From Astropecten irregularis (Eukaryota; Echinodermata; Asteroidea; Paxillosida; Astropectinidae), in NCBI GenBank assembly GCA_963971285.1, contig OZ020255.1:14838931-14902930 (forward strand): a stretch of DNA of 64,000 nucleotides. Reading direction: 5' to 3'. How positions within the stretch are numbered: the stretch's first letter is position 1; every line of letters begins with the position of its first letter. The notes under the pieces are model-generated. The model had not been told where the DNA came from. It searched no databases and was given only the letters and a program-made list of their open reading frames with translations. A program made the translations under genes and the position numbers. This document shows positions 26,801 to 38,800 of the stretch, piece after piece.

Positions 26801-29800
26801 AATAGCCTCAGTCACATAATGATGATAAATATCTTGTGCATAGGTCACTCATGGGCATGTGCTTAGACTGTAAGACAGGTCAAAGGTCAAGTGAACATGC
26901 AGTAGTCAATGCCAGGTGCATGCTGTTATTCTTTGTCATGATTCATGCAACTCGTGGACAAATCTGAATTTCATGTAACCATTATTTCCAAATCACTTTA
27001 CTCAATGGGAGATTTTGGAGCTGGGTCTTCAACTTGATGGCACAACGCACAACTACGCTCAGAGCTAGCCAAAGTTGAAGTTTCCATTTTAATTGTACAG
27101 TATTTAGGCCTATTTTTGTTTGTATCAACTTGTATGCCAACCTCTGATACGTACATTGCAATACTTGTAAAAATGTAATAGAATATTAAAATCTACTAGG
27201 AATCCCCAAATCAAATCGGGTTGATTTCACCAAACTCTTCGTAACTAACTATCAATCGTGGGACTTTTGATGCATTGGTGAAGCCCTACGTGGGATATGC
27301 CCCCTACGATTTGGTTATCCTTCGTAACTCAAGTTACGATCGATCGTAAGGTTCGTGAAATCGATCCCAGATTTCAAAAGAAATATTTGCCCTTTTTTGG
27401 AACTTACCGTTGATTCACACCATCCGCATAGAGGACTTTTCACTATACACTCATCACAACTCTCAGCTGTTGTACACATGCTATCTGTGATAGCAGCTGA
27501 AAAAAAATCAAGAGAAATGAGAATGAAATAATGTTGGTGTCATATATAAAATCCAACTTCCACTGGTGTAGCATAAACAAAAACAAATACAGTATATAGT
27601 GGGAATATACTGGTACTGATATGCACATATATGTACATATGATTGTGTTTTTCAACATACATGTACTGTGTGTGTACATAATTGGTAAACATTTCTGAAG
27701 TCAGAAGAGAAGGTTTGTTTTTAACTTGTTTTTTCGTTGGGTATGACTTTGTATTTTCATGGGAAAAGGCTCCTACAAAGACGCATAAACATGTATGTCA
27801 TACCACTTCATTTGGTACAAAAAATAAACGATATTTAAGAACATATGTTTGTGTGCTACACCCAAAGATTCATGATGGCACCCTACAGGCAAATATTTTG
27901 AATAGCTTCATTTTTTTCAGAAATCCGAACATACATTTTGGGAAAAGCCCACACAATGTACGATGTACATTGACAATCAAATCAATACAATGCATTGAGC
28001 TACTAGTTATGTGTGTTCACAGGACACAAAAAGAATAGGACCTGTAGGTGAGGTATAAATGTATGTGATAAATGACCCGTTATCGCAGACAATAGATTCT
28101 GGATGTCTTCACAATATTCATCAATCATACATGTACATATGTACACACATGTACGTGTAAATACACTTAATGAACCACTATAAAATACACAACATAATTA
28201 TCAGGCGCAGTTCTAGGGAGGGAGCCTGTAGCTCCACCAAAATTGTGTCTAGCCCCCCCCCCAAAAAAAAATGCTGGAAAATACTGTATCTTTTCAGTCA
28301 AAACGTGCTGTGTAGGATATGTAAGACATGGCAGAAGCAAATGTTCGAAGATGACGTCACGTGTGAAGCCCCCCCCAAAAAAACAACAAATACATTGGCT
28401 CTAGAACCGCGCCTGACAATGATACTGTCCTATATACTGCAGAAAGGCACAGAGATCTATATCTGTCCACGCCCCATGCTAATATATCACCTACAGGCAC
28501 ATCAGGATACAGAGCAGGTGAAATTACAAACTTACTGCAAGTACATCTACTGCCATATGGACATGAATTAATTTCAAATGTAATAGAGTAGACTAATTAC
28601 ATGTAAACCGCATGTACAGTATTATTGATAAAAAGTTGCAGAGACTAGACACACCCTAAAGACTATGAAATTTTATATGCAGACATTTTGTGAATTGCCC
28701 TTCCATTCATATAACGCACAGTGCACGTGTAGTATTGTGTGCATACATGTACGCATGTTCACGTGTAGGCTCCTCTGTAATATTGGATCAAATTTGGCTG
28801 AGCCATTACAAAATTACCATTCAGCTGCACAGCGCATATATCACTCCTACACAAGGCCTTCCTAACCCAAATGGCAAACCTTTACTGGCTTTTGCATTAC
28901 CTGTATTATATTCCAACTACAGTACTTTGTCTGCTACTACACACATAAATGAACAATTTTGATCATCATTTCGGCAACTGACCTCAGTCATGGGACAGTA
29001 TGTCTGCAGGACAACACACCTCTGCGCTGCCATTATGCAATTTACAGATTATAAAACGTAATGAAATTACTGTATTGCACTGAATTTACCAGATAAAAAA
29101 TTGATAATTTGCCTTGGGAAGGGATGTTCCATACTATAACAAAACATGGTACTGTACAGTGTAGTGCTCTGAAAAAAAGTTGGTATGAATATAATATAGG
29201 CCCATGTGCAGTATGTTTTGAGTTATTACAATTAGTGTATCCACCCTCATTTGCCCTACTATTAATTTAGCCTACTCTTCACAGACTATTGACTATTGAG
29301 GCAGGTAATTTCATACTTTGGTTTTTGTCAAAGAAATGCAAATTCTTGTGCAAAAGTACATGTATCAAGAAAGATACTTACCAGTTATCTGTGAAATTCC
29401 TACCCCCATACAGTGCCCACTTTTTGAGAAAACAGTGAAACTACCCCCATGGTATTTTAAAAATCTTTTCATCGTTATTTTTTATCTTCTGAAGATCAAA
29501 ATTGTTTTAGGTCATTAGTTTGACTCTTTTCAGGATAGAAATATTTTAACGGCATGTTTATACCATCACCATTCTTACATAATGTATATTATGTTATTAT
29601 ATAGGTAAATCTGTGGAGATTTCTGTTTCGGTATGCCACCAAAGTATGATACTACCTATAAATACAATGTGCATAATTCTGCAATTTTATGATTGTGATA
29701 TGCTAGAAGGTTTAGGACAGATTTATTAAGTATTTAACTCAGTCAGTATTCAAAATCTGAATTATTTACAGCATAAATAAACGTTGTAGATAATGTGACA

Positions 29801-32800
29801 ACATACACGCGTACATACTGTGTGTATGCCCAATTCGTATGTTTTCTGCACGTACAGTACCAGTATATAATGTAAACTATTCTTGTTTTATTTGTTTATT
29901 TCAAAACACACAGAACAGGATATACATGTATGTCTTATAAATATTCCATGTATTCAGTGTCCAGTGTACAGTATAGGCCTACATGTACAAAGCACTCAGA
30001 AAAAAGGTTCCCCATTTCACTTCTTTAAATCAATGCAAGTAATAAACTGCTGCAAAGTGCTCAACTGCTCATCAGTCAAATAATAACCTAAAATTTATAA
30101 AATGCTTGCATCGAGGAGGGTCTGACGCATTTTGATCAGCACTACATTACATGGAGCAGGATCTTTATCCTTTGACAATGCATCAGGCCATGTAGGCCCA
30201 GACTATTAAACTCCGAGCACTATTTAAAATAATTTTTTAAAACAGATCTGCAATGCCCAGAGGGCAATGACCTCGTTTGCCCTGGTCTTGACCTTATTGC
30301 TCCATTCAAGTTCAAATGCTCCATTACCTTAAGATAATGTACAACTACAAATTACAATGGAAGTGACCATCACAAAGGAAACTAACATCTAGGTCAAACA
30401 TTTTAACTGCCACTTACATATTATTAATCATTCTAGAGCGGATTCACAATTCGCATCAGTGCAATCTGGACCTTCTAGCTTATCTTTTTACTTTAAATTA
30501 TTGTTGTATGTTGCTGGTGTGTGGTTAATGTTTTGGGTTTTTTTAATAATGTAACACTCTTCAATTTGGCCTGAGGGCCACGATAAGTGTGAACAAAACC
30601 AATACCAATACCAATACCAATCACAATCACATTTTATATATTTGGATTATACAAGACTATCAATTTTGCTTTCATAATATTGTCCTTTTTTCAAAGCTGT
30701 GTTACAGCGCATGCAAATCCTCCTTAATTCAATTACAGTTTGTGTCTTAATCCATTGGATGCATAATTTGTCTTCCAGGGGTCAATCCCATTTATATATT
30801 ATTTATATCATATCATATGTAAGTATTCCATACACACACCATAGAGCCGGTTGCCACCTTATAAGGTAAGCCAATCACAGTACACACATTGCTGGGTTGC
30901 ACCACACTACACAACCACAGCATCTGTACATCTCATCCCATGGTCAGTGTACAACGACATTGTGAGCGTTTTTCCGCTCCATACTCACTGCATCTTGTGG
31001 CCAGCCGTTTGCTTGGTATTGCACCGAGGAGTCGTGTATGTGTCTGGCTTAATCACTGGGTCAGAGCAGACAAGCGTGCCCATACTGTGAATCATTGTGA
31101 GCATAATGCATTACTAATACTACTCAGAAATGCATACGTATAGCTGCTGACATCTTTATCACAAATAGCATGCACTGGCCCACAAGCTTTTTGCATATGT
31201 CGTACAAGTATTTACTTGACAAATATTCTAAACTGATGACAAACACAAAATACTTGCAATATTACTGTTCAGATTCTTATTCTCCAATAATTTGACCTCC
31301 CTGATAGAATTTGTAATCATTTGAAAATTCTACAGAAAAATAGCTGAGTTATTTTAATTTTTAAAATCTGACAGCTTTCAAAAACCAAAAAATTGTCAAT
31401 TATAAGTTATCAAAGTGCTACAAACTGCTCATCAACGAAACTAAGTAAGGAACTAAAACATAGGCCTAGGCCTAGGCCTATAGCCCCACAATATTTGTGT
31501 AAATTATGTATCTTGACTATTGAATTGATTGAGTCTTTGAGAAAGATGCAATCTCCTAACTCTGAGCATTTCCGATGTTAAAATAAACTTTTAAAATTCA
31601 GTGTAAATTTATTTGCAAGTATGCACACATGTATACATGTAGGCCTAAAGATTTACAAATTATGTTCTCCTAGTCGTAATTCCCAATGTGAGACCATTGT
31701 CCATAGGCCTATCCTTTGGTCTAACCACAAAAACAATTCCCAGAACTTAGAAGAGGCATGGCAAAAATGTGTGCATTCCCAAATTCACTGAAATAAACGT
31801 ACACCTGTAGCCTACATACTTCAGGGATGTGAGTGACCACACAAAAAATCTGAAAACACCATGGAAAAAGCTGAAATTTTGAGTGAAAATGTTAACAAAA
31901 AAATCGGAATTCAGATTTAAAACTGAAGTTAAACATCCCTGATACTTGTATATTCTTCAAACCCAACCCAATGTCTATAGTTGTGTCTAGTACATGTAGT
32001 AGTACACCATTTTTTGTAGCTTTACCCCCACCATCTGAGGTTATCATGGGGTCACATAGCATGTACAATGACTACAATCATGACAATCCAGTGTTGACCT
32101 TGTGGTAGATTTGGGTGACAAAAGAGTCACAGAGAATTTATGAGTCAGCCCAACTGTCCAAGTATTTACATGTACAGTACAGCTGAGCTCCTTACTGAAA
32201 CCATAGGGCTATAAAGTGAAACTGTTAGTGTTACGATAAATAAATAAACATGTTTGGAAATTTGTAAATGGCAAGGTGACTTTAGGGAGAGACTGTCTAG
32301 GCAGTTATAAGGAATGCGAACCATCATTTTATCAAAGCAACTGATCCTTCACTTTTTATGATGTAGCGCTTCACTTTCAAGGCTTCAAAGTTACATAACA
32401 CTACAGGGGGAACACCTTTGTTTACCTGTGTGTGTGATTATGTACATGCCTATTGTTTGCTGGGTGTTTTGTCTAAAAATGCGGAAACTAAACCACAGGA
32501 AAAATAACTTGATGAGAACTAAAGCATGCATTCATCGTGCAAGCTTTTCATTTTAAAATATTTAACAAGAAACTGGGGAGCTTTCTCTCCTCCAAAATAA
32601 CATACAGTAATTATTGTGCATTTAATTAATTCCACAAATATGTAATTAGCACAGATTTTAGAATCACTTCACATGCAAGTCAAGTGATTTTAAAGGTAGT
32701 TCATAACACGAAGGCCTATCAAACATTGGTAGCATACCAAAACAAAAATTTTCACAAATTCACAGATGTGTACATGATGTACATACAGTGTATGTACTTA

Positions 32801-35800
32801 AAGGGATAAAGATGGTGATGGTAGAAACATACCGTTAAAATATTTCTGCCCGATTGGTATGCTGTAGGCCTATTTATCCAGAAAAGATTAAAATCAAAGA
32901 CTAAAAACACTCTTGATCGTAGAGAACTAGAAACTTTTTTAAAATACCATGACCGTTTGTCACTGCAATCTAAAAAAAAAAAAAATGAGCACCATTTGGG
33001 ACTGGAAATTTCACAGATGACTGTTCAGTGTATTACTATCTGTCTTGATATTTTTGCCCATGAATCAGCATTTCTTTGACAAAAACCAAAAAATGAAGTT
33101 ACCTTTAAATACTGTACACACTTGGTGCCATATCACACTCAATATATACAGCTGCTGTGTAGCCTATAGGGCTTGGGTACATCCTTACAATATTTCATTT
33201 AGCCACAGAAAAATGCAAAATCCGACCTCGGTCATTGATTACAAAAAAACTTTTGAGGAAAAGTTCAAGGGAGGTCCCCATGTAGGGGGCCAATAGCAAT
33301 CCTGCAGTGGCATAGGGACTTCAGCACTCTGGTTACCGGTGAAATGCTGCCAGTCAAATTTCTTTGCTTGAACAGCCAATGATTCTGGGTCATGCCATCT
33401 GGTGTCAGTTTCATGATCATGGTTGTGTTCAACCGTACATCAGATAGGGAATTGTGAAACGGCAGGGGCTTTTCTGTACCGACTGATTTAATCAAAGACA
33501 CAGCATGGGTTTTTGAAGGGGAAATCGAAGCATGTATTGTTGATGTACACACATATTGCATGACCCATTGCTTTTAATATACTGTACAACGTGGAATTGG
33601 ATATTTTCCTTAAACATTGATTATTATTACACATCTAGAGCTATATTAAAATTACTAGAGCGCTAGCTCCGTGTAGAAAGTGATGCCTGCTGGGCGCATC
33701 CATGTTTGTGCACAAACCTATGGAAAGACCATGGATAATTTTGTACGTTTTTTTGTACGTTCATTTGCATATATATCTGCATTGCGTTCTATACAGGTGC
33801 GTTATCGAAGCTAAATACGCCCAAAATTTGACGCACCTCTGGAAAATGCACGTTTCATTTAGCGCCGTGCGCGCACATGCTCTGCACTTCAGTCACGCAA
33901 TGATTGCATGCGTCATCAAGACGCGCTACTAGTACCATTCGCACAGACTTGCGCGTTGCATATAGAGTACACTCTTCGAAAGGCATTCCAGTCAAAGTTT
34001 TCTTGTTCCACAGACACGCACTCAAATTCAAAATGACTGTGCTCAGGACGGCTTCAAATCGTCTACGCACGGAGAACGCAGAGCTAGCCCTCTAGTAATT
34101 TTAATATAGCTCTATATGTTATTACATCAAGTACATTTTTATTTTGTTATGCAGGGGTCGATTTCACAAAGCTCTACGATCGTTCGCAACACGAATTACG
34201 AAGGATAACCCATCGTAAAGCTGCAATGCATCATTCATGTAAGTCCTACGTTTGATAGTAAGTTACTAGTATGAATTTAGCGAAATCAACCCCAGGGCTT
34301 CAAATTACATATACCCACGTAATGAAGGTACTACTGTACACAGTACATTTTGTGGGAGGTTCATGACATCATTTACGTACACATGCGTGTATCATGTAAT
34401 TTTGAATGTAATTTATAAATTGCAGGATAAGTGAAGGAAAAGTGTTTCAGGAAAACATGGGAAAAAGCCATTGAGGGATACATCATGTAACATAACTGCT
34501 ACTGCTACTTCCTCCATGTAGTCCGTGGGCCGAGGCCTTTTTTTCGCTCATCACGCGGTCTTGTCTTCGGAATCTTTTCTAATATATCGCACTCGATAGA
34601 TAAAAAATAGCAAATGCATAAAATGCTTGTTCCCACGCTGGGAAATTGCTCCCAACTTCAAAAAGAATTTTTAAAGACCGAAATAAAATTGAAAATGATA
34701 GCAGTGAGAGAGACTAGGAAAATACCCAATAGGAAGCATTGTTTGAGCCGTTGCGGCAGAAGCAGCCAATCAAGCTCTACGTTACATGAATGCGGAAGTA
34801 AACAACATGGTGTCGTCTGCTACGAGTCGATGTCAGACACCGACGTTGAAAATTCCCTAGAAAGACATAATTTAGTACTTAATGCATTTTCAAACTGATG
34901 GAAGCTTAAGTACAACAGGGTTTACTGACATCTGGAAGACCATTCTCGACAGGCCAGTATGTCCAGTGCCCGATTTCACGAAACTTTACGCAGTTGCGTA
35001 AGTCCACTTACGCCACGAAATTTGTGGCGTAAGTAGACTTACGCAACTGCGTAAAGTTTCGTGAAATCGACTGCTGATCACCCATAATCGCAATTTCCAA
35101 GGCCAGTTCATCACTGAACATTGCACCGTCGAGAAAGGGATCGGACGTGCGTATCATATGGCATGTTACATGTACAACAATGTAGGCCTAGCCCTAGTCC
35201 TACGCGGAGTGAGCCTACCGACGCGACCGTGCTGATTCCAGCAACATCGCCGAGGCCGAGTGAGTAAAACCGTATTCAGATGATCATGATAATTATTGGC
35301 ATTAGTGTAGTTTACGCCACCCATATTATTTTCAGTATTTATTTGGGTAAGAAACTGTTTTGTTTTCACTGAAATATTGCCGAAATAAGTTCATTTTAGG
35401 GTTTCAGGACCATGAATAAATTTGCTTTAAGTAACGAATCTCATTTTGGAACAGAAGAAGGTAAATAAATACTGAAAATAATATGGGTGGCATAAACTAC
35501 ATTAACCCCATGACATTGGTGTACAGGGTAAAAGTTCTTCCTGAATTCTCCACCAGGGAGATTAATTGATTTCATTTGATTTATATATTTATTAATTTTT
35601 GATTTTTTTTCTTGGCGGGGTTGCATTTTTAAATGTTGTGGCTCCAGACAGGGGTCAATTTCAGTCACTATAAAACTCATCGTAGTTTACTATCATTCGT
35701 GGGGCTTATGTTATGAGGCATTAACCCTATGTAGGATTTCTAGAATACGATCATGGGTTATCCTTCGTACCTCGAGTTACGATGGATAGGTTTCTTGAAA

Positions 35801-38800
35801 TCGACCCCTGGCTTAGAGTCCTATTCTAGTCTTTGAAATTGAAGTGGCTTAAATTAGAGTTCGACCTATGAAATAATGATCAGGAAATGATGTAGGAGTG
35901 TACATGCATCATTTCATGATCATTGGGAGTAGTGTACGACTGCTCGCAACGCATGCCTATACTGAAGATCTAGGTGCATTGTGCACTGTGGATGAACATG
36001 TACATTAATTAAAGATGTGCATGTAGCTTTATTTATTACTAATTTAGGGAGGCATTACTAATTTAATTCATTGAAATTAATGTTTTAATTAAATTTTTTT
36101 CCCAATCTGTAGTGCTGGAGTGGGTCAGCCGGGAGCCTCGAGAGCTTCAGCAACAGTAGGCTGTGGATGTTAGTGAATGGCTACTGGATCTCCCAATCCC
36201 AAAGAATGCTGGTTATCATCGGTAAGATAATAATACAATGGGCTCTAATTAGTATACACTCATGTCATGCAATTATTCAATTGATTAATTAATTATGTAA
36301 ATGTCTGTGTGATTTATATCAGCTAAGAATTTTAGTCCTTACTCATGTTGTATAGTGTCAGTAAATGTCCATGTGATTGAAAACGGATTGAATCTAGGGT
36401 TTGTAATTACTGTAATAGGAATAAAGCATGGCAGCATTTGGAACTACTGTATAGCACAAGTTGCACAACCAAGTGTTGACCTGCAAATTGAAAAGATGTA
36501 TTACTTTAGCAAATACTGAAATACATGTACAAGTTCATGCATCTGATTACATTTTACTATGTTTGTGGAACAAAGGATTATTTTTTCTCTTGCTCCTTTC
36601 TTGTGTTTTAGAACCTGAAGCAGCCCAGGAGATACTTCCACCAGTTCCACCCCTGGAAAAACTAGGAGACTCTGCTCTGATACACAGAGGACTTCTGTGC
36701 CTGCTGCACAATCAGTGAATGTTCTGCCCAGAGAGTGTATACTCTGCAGGAAAGAAGGTGCAGAGCAACAAGAAAGAGAAGACCTGAACCTCTGGTCACA
36801 GCGTGCAGCACCATCAATGCACACAAATTATCACAAGGATGATATCAATAACTTTTTACTTTGTACATGATAATTGATAGGCCTAAACCTTGAACTTTTC
36901 TGTTTATTTTGAATTTTTGTAAAGTCTCAGATTTGCAACTCTAGTATAGTCTTGATCGAAGTACTTCTGTAACAGTGTTATAGACCCAAACATTAATTTC
37001 TTGATGGTTATCTAAAAGTTGGCACGCACAACAGCCTGTAATTTGTTTGTCCTACCATGTTAAATGTCAATTCACTAACTGGTTTAAAGCATCCAACACT
37101 ACTGTAAATGGGCATGTCATCAGACAGCTGTATTAATTCATACCATGTTGTTCACCGTATGCACAGGATAAGAGTTGGCCTATATTGATGCATTTTGAAA
37201 ATCATCAGAAACGCTGGAAACACAACCTCGAAGTCCAATTTATCAACATGTATTTGTGATATATACTACTGTATAAAGAAAAAAGAAAACTGAAATATGT
37301 AATAATTATTTTATTTTAAAACTAAAAATAAAGTATTTATTTGACAGAAATCACATTGAAATTTACAATAAATAAATCACTTAATGTACTGGAACAGCAT
37401 GAGTTTTCATTTTAATTTTTATATTTTAAAACATTACAATTATTGTGATTAAGACCTAATATGCCCATTTTAACAGGTGTGGTAACAACAACAATTAAGG
37501 TAGCAGCTTTGGCTGAAAAATATTTCCATTTCCACCACGGCAAGTCCATAATTTTATACACCCTTTTTCCCGAAAAACATAATATAAACGCATATTATTT
37601 CTTATGCCGGCCGAAAATTACCCAGGTATTCATTTGGATTCCCTGAAGTAATCAAAATATACACATGCTAGAACTGCCGCTTGTAACAACAATGTTTTGT
37701 GCACAGAGTTGTACTTGATCTACCAATAGAGGGCGCTGTTTCTTTTATGTTTTCTTTATACACGAATTTTGGTCGTTTTTAACCGCAAATTTCTCTTTAT
37801 GGAGCAATTTGTGCAAGCGGGAACAACTTGTTTGTTGATGAGTGTACCACAATCTACACCCCTGCCAAATTTTATGGAATTCCGTGATGCAGACCACGTA
37901 TCTCAAAAACTAAAGCGTTTTCGGCTGCTCGGCCCACGGACTAATGCTACTACTAGTACTAGGCCTATTTGGTCATGGCCTCCATTTCTTCGTTTACAGT
38001 AACAGAAGATTTTTCTCAAACTATACCTGGCATAAATATGGCACACAGCTAGAAATGGTTTGAAGAATGAATGGGTTTAATAAAGGGTGCCCAATTTTTG
38101 TGTCTTCTCCATTTTACTGATATCATCTGTCTGTGATAGAAGGGGGGGCGTGCTTCAATTTGCATACTATGACAAGTATGAGGATGTAGCGATGCATAGA
38201 TCATTCCATTCATTATGAAGTACACGCTGCACAAAGGCAAAATGATCTCCGCATTGCCACATCCACATTAACATGTAACACAACACGTTATGCACGACGT
38301 CAAGGCTACCACCACACAAAATGACGAATGCTTTGATGCGATCGTCTGCCTTTTGGTCGTAAATCATCCAGTACAAATATGGAGGGAAGGAACGACTTCA
38401 TCCATGGACCGGTACAAATAAATACGTTGCACTAATCAGATGGAATAATTTTCAAGTCCATTTGTAATGTCTTTGTTGTTATTTGGCTGCGGTTGGGGAC
38501 ATTTTCGGCACAGCCACAGGTAACAAGTTACTGTTCCGTGAAGAACGATATATTTGTTTCTGTCTACAAAATAGACAGTCTAGTAATTAGTACTGCTGAT
38601 CGTTAACGGGTCAACTCACCCTTACCAACTCGCCCTCTTGCCAACTCTCCTCTTGATCAACTCGCCCTGAACCAACTCGCCCACATGGGGATGGGCATGG
38701 CCAACCCCCAAAATAAAAAAAGGGATCAGCGCCCCAGTTACTGGGTCTACATTTTATCCAAACATTGCTGAGTACATAAATTATTGTGATGATATCTTAA

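Larger units (their letters stand above)
34519..37943 (+). mobile_element. Candidate 3.4-kb DNA transposon or foreign unit in integrin intron 1
   Basis: A perfect 16-base inverted pair, TAGTCCGTGGGCCGAG and CTCGGCCCACGGACTA, bounds this stretch. Both sides are flanked by ATG, which could be a 3-bp target duplication. Inside are + strand exon-like pieces (36,160-36,221 and 36,624-36,870), a foldback, and a MITE-A copy. No DDE transposase was recognised. A 16-base inverted match can arise by chance in a window this size, so this is tentative. Confidence 0.3.

Noticed and set aside
28170-28571. 133-codon + strand ORF as a gene
   Set aside because: It runs through a hAT-like MITE and its poly-C/poly-A interior; there is no domain and no splice signal.
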